Positions 52,080-60,348 of a stretch of DNA of 64,000 bases are shown here, in pieces. The translations under genes were made by a program, and so were the position numbers. Numbering within the stretch: position 1 is the first letter of the stretch; each line of letters begins with the position of its first letter. The DNA is from a bacterium (GTDB lineage: Bacteria > Patescibacteriota > Saccharimonadia > Saccharimonadales > UBA4665). The notes beneath the pieces were generated by a model, which worked only from the letters and a program-made list of their open reading frames with translations, did no database searches and was not told the DNA's origin. The DNA is taken from contig JAJZMX010000001.1 in the NCBI GenBank assembly GCA_021848145.1, positions 60,325-124,324 of the forward strand, given 5' to 3'.

Positions 52080-52832
52080 ATGAATAACTATCGCACTAGA
52101 AATCTAAGGATCTGGAATTTTGTAGTTGGGCTTGTATTGGCTATTGAAGCACTGCTAATCGGTTTACTTACAAATAACTTTGCCCTACCAGTTACCGCAA
52201 CATACATGTCCGGACCGCCCGGAACTAAAGCACAGTCAGTGCATTTACTCCAACTTTCTCTTGGGTGGGGCGTTTTTTCGTTTGTACTGATCTCATCAAT
52301 TGCTTTGTTTGCCGTAACATTACCTAGGGTTTTTAAGTGGTATATTGCAAATTTGGAAAATAACAGAAACTACGCACGATGGATTGAGTACTTCTTTAGC
52401 TCCAGCATAATGATAGTACTTATCACCATGCTAACGGGCGTTAGTGATATAGCGGCACTTATTGCAATCTTTGGTGTGAATGCCTGTATGATTTTATTTG
52501 GTTTGCTCATAGAAATGTATGAAACACCGGGTAAAACTAAATGGTTAAGTTATTATTTTGGTTGCTTTGCAGGCATAATCCCTTGGTTAATCGTAGCTAT
52601 TTATGTTTTTACTCCTGGTTTTCACGGACCATCACCTCCAGGTTTCGTGTATGGAATCATAGCTTCTGAATTCGTTCTTTTTAATATATTTGCATTAAAT
52701 ATGTGGTTACAATATAAGCAAATTGGTAAGTGGCGTGACTATGTTTACGGGGAAAAAGCCTACATTATGTTGAGCCTGACAGCCAAGTCGCTGTTGGCGT
52801 GGTGGGTATTTGCCGCAGTGTTAATTAAATAA
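52080..52832 (+). CDS. heliorhodopsin
   Basis: A seven-helix retinal protein of the heliorhodopsin family, distinct from type-1 pumps. The retinal-binding Lys is in the last helix, SLTAKSLLAWWVF (Lys236), within the family pattern GEKAYIxLSLxAKSxLAW. The counterion Glu is in RWIEYFFSSSIMI (Glu103). The helix 4 stretch TGVSDIAALIAIFGVNACMI is also characteristic. Length (250 aa) is normal. AGAAGG precedes the ATG. It is a single-gene unit between repeats B and C. No carotenoid or retinal synthesis gene is in the window. Function of heliorhodopsins is still debated. Confidence 0.9.
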   Translation: MNNYRTRNLRIWNFVVGLVLAIEALLIGLLTNNFALPVTATYMSGPPGTKAQSVHLLQLSLGWGVFSFVLISSIALFAVTLPRVFKWYIANLENNRNYARWIEYFFSSSIMIVLITMLTGVSDIAALIAIFGVNACMILFGLLIEMYETPGKTKWLSYYFGCFAGIIPWLIVAIYVFTPGFHGPSPPGFVYGIIASEFVLFNIFALNMWLQYKQIGKWRDYVYGEKAYIMLSLTAKSLLAWWVFAAVLIK

Positions 52833-52890
52833 GATTAAATCTACATATCTAGGCATAATTGGGGTATAAGTAAAGTTAATAAACATACTG

Positions 52891-53031
52891 CATTACCCGA
52901 AATACTTCTCTAGCACATTTCTGGCCATACCTATATCTTTAGATATATTTACGACTGATCTATAAGATTCCATTCGTAACATGCCTAATAAGTGGCACCA
53001 CTTGTACGCTGTTGAATGTTTTCCGAATATC
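52891..53031 (+). repeat. cassette repeat copy C
   Basis: Contains TTACCCGAAATAC, ATCTTTAGAT paired with ATCTATAAGAT (10-bp helix with one bulged T), CCATTCG, TGCCTAATAAGTGGCA and the tail ACTTGTACGCTGTTGAATG shared with copy A. It starts 58 bases after the heliorhodopsin stop. Confidence 0.8.
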
Positions 53032-53144
53032 AAGAAGAGCATTTACTTCAGACGTCATACCTATGTGCATAGATAAAGAATTGACCCAGTTGCTTAAAAA
53101 ACTAAGAGTTGAGAATACACTTGCAATAATGTTAGTATTAGTTC

Positions 53145-53852
53145 ATGAATAGGCCTAGGCAGCTCGTACTCATTAGGCATGCTGAGTCTTTGCGTAATCA
53201 AGTCAAAAAGGGAAACATATACTTTACCGACAATGATACTAGACGTTCTATAGCTGGTATACCTGATCATGAGATTCCATTAACTGATAGAGGTAGAGAG
53301 CAGGCTAGACAAACGGGCCATGTACTTAGAGAGCGTTACGGAGTGTTTGATTACCTTTATCACTCTGGCTATAAGCGGACAATCGATACCGCAACTCATT
53401 TGCTAGAGGCGTATTCAGAGGAAGAGCGACAAGCTATACAAGTTCGCCAAAACTCATTTATACGTGAACGTGATCCAGGCTACGCATATGATATGACTAC
53501 CGAGGAAGCTGAGAACGCTTTTCCTTGGCTTAAAGAATACTGGCAAACTTTTGGTGGATTCATGGCAAGACCTCCAGGTGGTGAAAGCTTAGCAGATACT
53601 GCAAACAGGGTGTATACATTTATCGGTTCTTTATTTAGAGACAGGGTGGGACAAAATGTTGCTGTAGTAACGCACGGCGGAACATTGAGATGCTTCAGAT
53701 ATCTACTAGAGCGATGGGATTATGATCAGGCAACTACTTGGAATGGTGAACAAAACCCAGAAAATTGTGGGACTACGGTCTATCAATATGATGATGAGTT
53801 AGGAAGGTTAGCTCTTAGGTCGTATAACGAGGTTCATTGGTCTGTTGACTAA
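53145..53852 (+). CDS. histidine phosphatase (phosphoglycerate mutase-like) family protein
   Basis: A branch-1 histidine phosphatase. Catalytic RHAES is at residues 11-15 (VLIRHAESLRNQ), the substrate pocket is EIPLTDRGREQARQTGHVL, and the second His is in VVTHGGTLRCF near 177. Length (235 aa) is usual. A TTGAGA-18-TAGTAT promoter ends six bases before the ATG, so a leaderless mRNA is likely. The substrate is unknown; many homologues act on phosphorylated metabolites or nucleotides. Repeat D follows five bases after the stop. Confidence 0.88.
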   Translation: MNRPRQLVLIRHAESLRNQVKKGNIYFTDNDTRRSIAGIPDHEIPLTDRGREQARQTGHVLRERYGVFDYLYHSGYKRTIDTATHLLEAYSEEERQAIQVRQNSFIRERDPGYAYDMTTEEAENAFPWLKEYWQTFGGFMARPPGGESLADTANRVYTFIGSLFRDRVGQNVAVVTHGGTLRCFRYLLERWDYDQATTWNGEQNPENCGTTVYQYDDELGRLALRSYNEVHWSVD

Positions 53853-53856
53853 TTTG

Positions 53857-53962
53857 TCTAGGAATACTCCCCCAGCATATTGTTAGCTAATGCAATTTCT
53901 TTAGATAAACTTACGACTGATCTATATGATTCCATTCGGAATATGCCTAATAAGTGGCACCA
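53857..53962 (+). repeat. cassette repeat copy D
   Basis: Contains AATACTCCCCCAGCATAT, TTTAGATAAACTTACGACTG, ATTCCATTCGGAAT and TGCCTAATAAGTGGCACCA. It lacks the CCCGAA start and has a tail of its own. Confidence 0.8.
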
Positions 53963-54047
53963 AATCTTTAGAAGATTAACTATTTCTTAATTATTAATTC
54001 TATTCCATCTAAGTATACGAACATTCTGTGCTAGTATAATTGTTATT

Positions 54048-54368
54048 ATGACAGTGAAAACTAGCACTAGCTTCGATGGACGCTTTGATAAGATCGAAGA
54101 ACAGATTCAGTCTATGGGCGTTGCTTTTGATAAGCAAATAGATCAACTAACATCTACTATGCTGGAAGGTTTTAGTAGAATAGATAAAGAACTGGAGAAA
54201 AAGGCTAGCAAAGAAGATATAAATAGACTTTTCAATCTCATGGATAAAATAGCCAAACAGCAAGAAATAGATGACGATGAACGTTTAGTTATGGGCCATC
54301 AACTTGAACGACTTGATCGTTGGGTTCATGAAGTTGCAGATAAAATTGGTTATAAACTATCAATTTAA
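54048..54368 (+). CDS. small coiled-coil protein of unknown function
   Basis: 106 aa, almost fully helical, with heptad-like repeats (FDGRFDKIEEQIQSMGVAFD, LEGFSRIDKELEKKASKEDI) and the end RLDRWVHEVADKIGYKL. Short proteins ending in this style are frequent in CPR genomes (recall). TATAAT (54035-54040) is seven bases before the ATG, which predicts a leaderless mRNA. It is a single-gene unit between repeats D and E. Confidence 0.7.
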   Translation: MTVKTSTSFDGRFDKIEEQIQSMGVAFDKQIDQLTSTMLEGFSRIDKELEKKASKEDINRLFNLMDKIAKQQEIDDDERLVMGHQLERLDRWVHEVADKIGYKLSI

Positions 54369-54381
54369 CTACTTTAGAGAA

Positions 54382-54515
54382 ACCTTACCCGAAAAATACC
54401 CCCAAGCACATTTCTAGCCAATCCTATTTCTCTAGATAAACTAACGACTGATCTACATGATTCCATTCGGAATATGCCTAATAAGTGGCACCGCTCGTTC
54501 AGGCACAGAGGTCAT
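54382..54515 (+). repeat. cassette repeat copy E
   Basis: Nearly the same as copy B over its full length, including the tail CACCGCTCGTTCAGGCACAG and GAGGTCA. It begins 14 bases after the coiled-coil gene stop. Confidence 0.85.
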
Positions 54516-54594
54516 ATTTCATTCATATTTTGTTAGCCTAAACTAACTTCTTAAAACCTATCAGAGTCTTTTAAGTACAAGGACATAAATTATC

Positions 54595-54622
54595 TTGATA
54601 GCCATATAAAATTATGTATAAT
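54595..54622 (+). promoter_or_regulatory. promoter of the BrnT/BrnA module
   Basis: TTGATA (54595-54600), 16-bp spacer, TATAAT (54617-54622). The ATG at 54630 is seven bases after the -10, so a leaderless mRNA is predicted. Confidence 0.65.
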
Positions 54623-54629
54623 AATACAT

Positions 54630-54899
54630 ATGGATTTTGAATGGCATGAGGGCAAAAATAGCCTAAATATTGCTAAACATGGCATTTCATTCCATGAGGC
54701 AAAACATGTATTCTCCGATAGAAACAGAGTAATAATCTTAGACAAGAAACACTCTTCTAGCGAGAAAAGATATTTTTGCATCGGCAAAACTAGAAGCGGT
54801 GAAATCGCTACTGTAAGATTCACCATAAGAAAGAGCCATATCCGCATTATTGGAGCTGGATATTGGCGGGAAGGAAAGAAAATTTATGAGCAACGTTAA
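54630..54899 (+). CDS. brnT: BrnT-family toxin (DUF497)
   Basis: An RNase toxin of the BrnT/BrnA type II toxin-antitoxin family. It has the opening FEWHEGKNSLNIAKHGISFHEAKHVF, the middle RYFCIGKTRSGEIATVRFT and the end HIRIIGAGYWREGKKIYEQR, matching the family throughout. Length (89 aa) is normal. The toxin gene comes first, as is usual for BrnTA, and overlaps the antitoxin by 14 bases. Confidence 0.93.
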   Translation: MDFEWHEGKNSLNIAKHGISFHEAKHVFSDRNRVIILDKKHSSSEKRYFCIGKTRSGEIATVRFTIRKSHIRIIGAGYWREGKKIYEQR

Positions 54900-55140
54900 T
54901 TACACGGACGCACCAGATGATGTTCAGGAATCATTAGAGAATCCTATTTTTGTTAATGATGACTTATTGCCTTCGCCTGAAGAATTTGTACGCAAGACTA
55001 AAAAGGAAAAGATCACCATAGCAATAGATAAAGATAGCCTGGATCTTTATAAGAAGTATGCTAAGAAGCATAACGCCAAGTACCAGTCCATGATAAACGG
55101 TGTACTGAGCTCATATGCCGATAAGTTTTTAAGCAAATAG
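54886..55140 (+). CDS. brnA: BrnA-family/CopG-like antitoxin
   Basis: An 84-aa antitoxin. The C-terminal ribbon-helix-helix reads KITIAIDKDSLDLYKKYAKK, then YQSMINGVLSSYADKFL. The N-terminal part (PSPEEFVRKTKKE) is the toxin-binding linker. The start is ATG 54886, inside the toxin gene. Repeat F follows 26 bases after the stop. Confidence 0.88.
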   Translation: MSNVNYTDAPDDVQESLENPIFVNDDLLPSPEEFVRKTKKEKITIAIDKDSLDLYKKYAKKHNAKYQSMINGVLSSYADKFLSK

Positions 55141-55166
55141 CCATTAACCGACTAGGGCGCACTAAA

Positions 55167-55278
55167 CTTTCCCGAAAAATACCCCCCTAGCACATTTCTA
55201 GATAAACCTTTTCTTTAGATAAACTAACGACTGATTAGTAACTTTTCATTCGGAATATGCCTAAAAAGTTGAACCGAG
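55167..55278 (+). repeat. cassette repeat copy F
   Basis: Contains CCCGAAAAATACCCCCCTAG, TTTAGATAAACTAACGACTG and CATTCGGAATATGCCTAAAA. The last hairpin is altered (AAGTTGAACC instead of AAGTGGCACC). It is the last copy seen. Confidence 0.8.
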
Positions 55279-55385
55279 CAAAAGCATCATGTACTTTTTT
55301 AGTTCTTTTTTAACTTTTTATACTAAACTTCAAAATTGTTCAAACAATCTAAAACGAAAAATGCTTTGGTGAGATATAAAACATA

Positions 55386-55869
55386 TTAATTATAGTTATA
55401 GTGGCATTAATATATGTAGTTGGCTTGTTTGTATATATGGATGCACATAAGTCTAGGTGGTCTCGTCAATAGCTCCGTTAACAACATGAAAGATTATAAC
55501 AACACCGCCTAAAGCTTCTACACTGGCTCATGCTCTGATAAAACGGCCAACTCAGAAGTATCCTGCGATTTCATAAACAGTAATAAAATACGACTAAGCA
55601 CTGGAATAAATGATCTAATTTATACTTATTACACCTATAGCGTAAATCCTATTTTGTTCTTTTCAACTATTATCCTTGACTCTGCCGGCATAGAATTCAC
55701 TATAACCAAATCCGTTAATTTATTTATACCATTAGTGAAGGTTAATAGATCAACTAACCCTTATACGGGATCTAAGGATGGTTGGTTCAATGGGCATACT
55801 AATACACTTTATAATATATCGACAAACTCATGCGAATGGCGGACAATCAAGCCAAACATCCATACATAA
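55386..55869 (+). pseudogene. decayed prepilin-like gene
   Basis: The frame at 55386 reads LIIVIVALIYVVGLFVY, a close match to the membrane helix of the 49832 protein, then hits stops. A second frame (about 55514-55869) carries Cys-containing text (FYTGSCSDKT, SEVSCDFINS) like an external domain. At least two disruptions separate them. It is a relic of a prepilin-like gene after the last repeat. Confidence 0.55.
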
Positions 55870-55911
55870 CTATCCTGCAATCTTATATTTTAATCGCTTT
55901 GTTAGTCTAAC

Positions 55912-58422
55912 TTAATTTATCGAAGCAACATGAGCTAATACGTTTTTGGTGTGAGGAGTTTTTTTAGTTTTCCTATCGATTACAAGGTAGCCAAGTAATT
56001 TGACACGATCAGTTATCAAGAACCAGATTAGAGCGTAACCCCAAACAAAAGCGACTAACGACCAGCTAAGCGGAGTCATTAGAATTCCAAAACCAGATAA
56101 AAGAGTTGCTACTGTCTCGGCTCCTAATACTGCAAAAAGTAGAATTCTTTTTGGTTTAATAGACCAAAACGGACCTCGGGTTCTGGTTAAGAAGATTGTA
56201 AGTGAACCGGCTACAGACAACATTAGGTACATCATTGTCTGTAAATGTGCGTGGTTCAAATGCAAGTAATGAACCCCTATGTAGAACAACCCGAATGCTG
56301 CTATAGGCCCAATTAAACCGAGTATACTTGCAATTCCTATCACTCTTTTCATATTCCATGCTTCAGGCTCTGGGCTTTCAAGCACATTGTCATAAGCAAT
56401 TGAGAGAATCGAGCCATCATTCAATAAAGCCAACACGACTATCATTATTGCTGTTACGGGGAAGAAGTTAAAAACAAGTATGGCTAAGGTTACAAATACT
56501 AACACCCGTAACGTCTCGGCAATCCTATAAATTGCATAACTATTCATGCGTTCTACGATCTTACGGCTTTCTTTAACGGCATCTATTATTACTGAGAGGC
56601 CTGGATTAGTTAGAATGATTGAGGCTGCTTCTCTAGCAGCGTCAGTTGCCCCCGCGACAGCAATACCGCAATTGGCTTTTTTTAAAGCTGGTGCATCATT
56701 AACTCCATCTCCGGTCATACCGACATAATGTCCTTTTTTCTGCAATAAGCTTATAATTCGATACTTATGTTCTGGGAATACTTGAGCAAATCCGTCAGCA
56801 CCCTCAATCTCATTCACTTCTTCAGTACTAGCTTTAAGATCGTTTCTATCTAAACTTGATGCATCTACTATGGAATTGCCAAGGCCAAGGTTCTTAGCCA
56901 TTTCTTTTGCGATAGCTAATGCATCACCTGTAACCATTTTTATTAAGACGCCCATATTTTTAGCTGATCTTATAGTTGCTTTTGCATCTTCGCGTGGCGG
57001 ATCAAACATTGGTAGTATACCCAAAAATTCCCATTCACCATGACTGTTAGACTTAGCAACTCCGAGAGCTCTATAACCTCGCTTAGCAAAATCGTTTACT
57101 GCACCATTGACGGATTCCTTTATGCTATTAGCATTAGAACAGAGCGACAAAATGACTTGTGGTGCTCCTTTTGTGACCTTAAACTCCGCTTGGTTGTGAA
57201 TGTTTTTGACGATAGCCTCAGTTCGCTTACTCACGGGATCAAATGGCTTAAACTTTGATACCGTATATTCATTAAGTAGGTTTTCGTTTTTTAAGGAATT
57301 TAATACAGCTAAATCAATTGTGTCGTTATCTTCTTTTCTCGAAGCCAGAGAAGCATAAAGCACAATATCATCCGATGAAGTTCCCTCTATGGTAAAGGGC
57401 TTGCCTAAAGTAAGTTCATTTTTAGTCAACGTTCCAGTTTTATCTGAACAAAGTACATCTACTCCAGCAAGCTCTTCAATAGCAACTAGGCGACTAACTA
57501 TAGCTCCCTTTTTTGCAAGTAAACGTGCACCAACTGCCATTGTTACCGACAATACTGTCGGCATAGCTACTGGTATAGCTGCAATTGTGAGAATTAACAC
57601 AAATTGAAGTGTTGAAAGTAATGATTCATGTCTAATAACAGAGGTAATAACTATTATTAACACAAGTGCAAGTGCTAATAATATAAGGTATCTACCAATT
57701 TGAAGGACGGATTTTTGAAAATGACTTACGGTCTTAGTATTGACTACAAGTTCAGCTGTTTTTCCGAAATATGTATGGTGACCCGTAGCGTACACTACGG
57801 CATTAATTTCCCCCTGTCTAACTACTGATCCAGAATATACAGATGATCCAGACTTACGTGTTACTGGCAAAGATTCTCCAGTTAGAGCCGACTCATCACA
57901 TTCAATAGGATCACCCTCTAACAGTTTCACATCGGCAGGCACAATATCTCCAAGTCGTATTCTTATAACATCTCCTGGTACCAATTCACGGGCTGCGCAA
58001 GTGATCCATGCACTGTCTCTTAAAACCTTAGCTTTAATTGCAAGCTGGGCCTTAAGTGCGTCTATTGCTTTACCTGCAGAGTGTTCCTCGAGGTAGCCTA
58101 TTAGCGCATTGGCTAACAATAAAACAGAAATAATTATTAAATCAGGCCAATGCTTTAAAATGCCAGACAGTATAATAGCAATCTCTATCATCCAAGGAAT
58201 TGGACCCCAGAAATATGATAAGAACTTTAATAGGGGGTTGGTCTTCTTGCTGTTAATTTCGTTGTATCCGTAAACTGATATACGTTTATTAGCTTCATCA
58301 TGACTTAAACCTTTAGATGAAGTTTTCAGTTGTTTTTGCAATACACTTAGAGGCAACGAAGCCAATTCGTTAGTATTTTTGACTTGGTGCTGTTGAGAGT
58401 GCTGTTTGTCTTTAACTATCAT
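55912..58422 (-). CDS. P-type ATPase, proton-pump-like (P3A type)
   Basis: An ion-translocating ATPase of 836 aa with about ten transmembrane helices. Motifs present: ALTGES (actuator domain, near residue 180), DKTGTLT (phosphorylated Asp near 330), MVTGDALAIAKEMA and GMTGDGVNDAPALKKAN. There is no N-terminal heavy-metal domain and no CPC metal motif in helix 6 (the helix reads IPVAMPTVLSV), which fits plasma-membrane H+-ATPases rather than copper pumps. The final assignment is by motif only. It is divergent from the CsoR gene; the short shared region could be under CsoR control. Confidence 0.88.
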   Translation of the reverse strand: MIVKDKQHSQQHQVKNTNELASLPLSVLQKQLKTSSKGLSHDEANKRISVYGYNEINSKKTNPLLKFLSYFWGPIPWMIEIAIILSGILKHWPDLIIISVLLLANALIGYLEEHSAGKAIDALKAQLAIKAKVLRDSAWITCAARELVPGDVIRIRLGDIVPADVKLLEGDPIECDESALTGESLPVTRKSGSSVYSGSVVRQGEINAVVYATGHHTYFGKTAELVVNTKTVSHFQKSVLQIGRYLILLALALVLIIVITSVIRHESLLSTLQFVLILTIAAIPVAMPTVLSVTMAVGARLLAKKGAIVSRLVAIEELAGVDVLCSDKTGTLTKNELTLGKPFTIEGTSSDDIVLYASLASRKEDNDTIDLAVLNSLKNENLLNEYTVSKFKPFDPVSKRTEAIVKNIHNQAEFKVTKGAPQVILSLCSNANSIKESVNGAVNDFAKRGYRALGVAKSNSHGEWEFLGILPMFDPPREDAKATIRSAKNMGVLIKMVTGDALAIAKEMAKNLGLGNSIVDASSLDRNDLKASTEEVNEIEGADGFAQVFPEHKYRIISLLQKKGHYVGMTGDGVNDAPALKKANCGIAVAGATDAAREAASIILTNPGLSVIIDAVKESRKIVERMNSYAIYRIAETLRVLVFVTLAILVFNFFPVTAIMIVVLALLNDGSILSIAYDNVLESPEPEAWNMKRVIGIASILGLIGPIAAFGLFYIGVHYLHLNHAHLQTMMYLMLSVAGSLTIFLTRTRGPFWSIKPKRILLFAVLGAETVATLLSGFGILMTPLSWSLVAFVWGYALIWFLITDRVKLLGYLVIDRKTKKTPHTKNVLAHVASIN

Positions 58423-58537
58423 TTACCTTTTTATTATTCTATACCCTTATAACGTATATTGTTTATACGAACCTTAAGATCCTTTGATAAGTTTATAAGA
58501 TTTTGCCTTGCAAAGACTGTGATTTCAATCATAGATC

Positions 58538-58556
58538 TATACCCCCATGGGGTATA
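58538..58556 (+). promoter_or_regulatory. CsoR-type operator candidate
   Basis: TATACCCCCATGGGGTATA is a near-perfect palindrome eight bases before the CsoR-family start. It matches the G/C-tract style (ACCCC...GGGGT) of operators bound by CsoR/RcnR proteins. It lies between the divergent ATPase and csoR genes. Confidence 0.65.
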
Positions 58557-58563
58557 TCATACA

Positions 58564-58857
58564 ATGATGATTAAAGATATAAAACGACGTGCACTTCATC
58601 GTACTAAGATCCTGCAAGGTCAACTTAAGGGTATAGAAAAAATGATTGATAACGAAGATTATTGCAAGGGTATCATTATTCAGTCCTTGGCTGTGCAAAA
58701 GTCACTTAGTTCACTCAACAAATTGATATTAGAGAATCACTTAAAAACCCACATAAAGGATAAGCTTACTTCGGGTGAAGACGAGCAAGAAACAGCCGCT
58801 ATAAAAGAATTGCTTGATCTTTATGAATTATCAAATATTAGAGTTAATCATAACTAA
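58564..58857 (+). CDS. CsoR/RcnR-family metal-sensing repressor
   Basis: A helical DUF156 repressor of 97 aa: RRALHRTKILQGQLKGIEKMI, then EDYCKGIIIQSLAVQKSLSS and LENHLKTHIKDKL. The copper sensor pattern is Cys-His-Cys. Here the Cys (DYC) and His (NHL) are kept, but the third position reads His (KTH) instead of Cys. This could mean a different metal. The start is one of two adjacent ATGs (58564 or 58567). Targets may include the ATPase and the permease at 59193. Confidence 0.88.
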   Translation: MMIKDIKRRALHRTKILQGQLKGIEKMIDNEDYCKGIIIQSLAVQKSLSSLNKLILENHLKTHIKDKLTSGEDEQETAAIKELLDLYELSNIRVNHN

Positions 58858-58868
58858 GGATGTGACTT

Positions 58869-58996
58869 ATGAAACATTTTGAATATCTATTAATATTTTT
58901 TAGTATCCCAATATTGAAGTTTCAAGAAGTCGCTATGCTAAAGGTAAGATTGATAAAAGTGAATAAGAAGAAAGGGTGAAAAGTCTTAAAGACTAA
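58869..58996 (+). pseudogene. broken SHOCT-domain gene
   Basis: ATG 58869 opens a hydrophobic peptide (MKHFEYLLIFFSIPIL). One frame over, 58925 onward reads RSRYAKGKIDKSE, then TAA, then EERVKSLKD. This is a SHOCT motif with a nonsense codon and a frameshift. It sits between csoR and the permease, as SHOCT genes do in the 35-40 kb operon. The rest up to 59192 shows nothing recognisable. Confidence 0.55.
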
Positions 58997-59192
58997 ATCA
59001 TAAATATAGACATTTATGGAATATAAGAAAACTATTAAAGACAATAATCGTTAAAGAACGATCCCAATGTCGTGAGAGTGGGGTTAATTATTTGTATAAG
59101 GTTATGGTTGTAAGTAATAAATCTATGTGTAGTAAATACAAATTTCGCAACTTAGATATCACTGAACTGTTTATGGAAGCAAAAACAAAGAT

Positions 59193-60347
59193 ATGATCAT
59201 TCATGCCATAGCCCATGCGTTATATACTTCCTTTTCTATGGGTTGGGAGATACTCTGGCCCTTGATACTTGGTTTTGGATTATCCGGTGCCGTTCAAGCT
59301 GTTGTATCTCATAGACAGATGAGCAGGATCTTGCCAGACGATAAACCTAGAACTATAGCTATTGCCAGCGGTCTAGGAGCAGCTTCATCGTCATGCTCTT
59401 ATGCGGCAGTGGCATTAGCCCGCTCCCTGTTTAGGAAGGGAGCTAATTTTACTACTGCTATGGTCTTTGAAATTGCCTCAACTAATCTTGTGATTGAGCT
59501 AGGTATCATAATGGCTGTTCTACTAGGATGGCGATTTACATTGGCTGAGTTCATCGGCGGCCCTTTAATTATTATTATTTTAGTCATTTTATTTAGGATG
59601 TTTCTGACTCCTAAACTCGTTAAGGCTGCACGAAAGCAGGCCGAAAAAGGGGTTTCTGGAAGAATGGAGGGCCATGCAGCTATGCATGATATGTCGGTTG
59701 AAGGTAATAGTTCGATCTGGGAAAAACTAAAATCGGATAAAGGAAAGACTGCCACAAGTCATTACTTTATGATGGATTGGGTCAGTATATGGACAGATAT
59801 TGTGCTGGGATTGCTTGTTGCTGGAGCCTTAGCAGCCTGGGTGCCAAAGTCTTGGTGGGGAACACTTTTTTTTACTCATAACCATGCTTTATCTGTAATC
59901 TGGGGACCTCTAGTTGGGCCTCTCATAGCAATTATTTCCTTCGTATGTAGCGTGGGTAATGTGCCTTTAGCTGCTGTACTTTGGAACGGAGGTATTAGCT
60001 TCGGGGGTGTAGTTAGTTTTATATTTGCAGATTTAATAATCTTCCCGATACTTAAAATTTACAAGAAATACTATGGTATTAAAATGGCTACTTTTATTTT
60101 TGCTATGTTCTATATTGCAATGGTATCAGCAGGTTATTTAGTGGAGGGAGTTTTTGCCGTTTTTCGTCTCACACCAACTCCAAGACATGCCAGTGTAATT
60201 TCTACACACATAAGTTTTAATTATACGACCATACTAAATATAATATTTTTGGTAGTTGCTACTGCTCTAATCTATAGATTTTTTCGGACAGGAGGCCCAA
60301 TGATGCTCAAAATGATGAAGAAGCCTCAAGATGATCATAAAAAGTAA
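59193..60347 (+). CDS. predicted permease (PF03773-type), second copy
   Basis: Very close to the permease at 38776-39939 along almost the whole length: same opening WEILWPLILGFGLSGA, same SSSCSYAAVALARS and same CSVGNVPLAAVLWNGG. It differs mainly in the tail, which lacks the His cluster. About eight transmembrane helices. Downstream of a CsoR repressor, it is probably metal-related. It is followed directly by the GH59 gene, one base after the stop. Confidence 0.83.
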   Translation: MIIHAIAHALYTSFSMGWEILWPLILGFGLSGAVQAVVSHRQMSRILPDDKPRTIAIASGLGAASSSCSYAAVALARSLFRKGANFTTAMVFEIASTNLVIELGIIMAVLLGWRFTLAEFIGGPLIIIILVILFRMFLTPKLVKAARKQAEKGVSGRMEGHAAMHDMSVEGNSSIWEKLKSDKGKTATSHYFMMDWVSIWTDIVLGLLVAGALAAWVPKSWWGTLFFTHNHALSVIWGPLVGPLIAIISFVCSVGNVPLAAVLWNGGISFGGVVSFIFADLIIFPILKIYKKYYGIKMATFIFAMFYIAMVSAGYLVEGVFAVFRLTPTPRHASVISTHISFNYTTILNIIFLVVATALIYRFFRTGGPMMLKMMKKPQDDHKK

Positions 60348-60348
60348 T

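Noticed and set aside
50771..55278. Calling the six repeats canonical integron attC sites
   Set aside because: No paired GTTRRRY/RYYYAAC boxes at the repeat ends, and the hairpin loop (ACTAACGACTG) is conserved, whereas attC loops vary. No integron integrase is in the window.
50771..55278. CRISPR array
   Set aside because: Repeats are over 100 bp and separated by whole genes; no short regular spacers and no cas genes.
55654..55869. 71-codon ORF as a separate gene
   Set aside because: It starts inside a longer open frame without start codon that belongs to the decayed prepilin-like gene.
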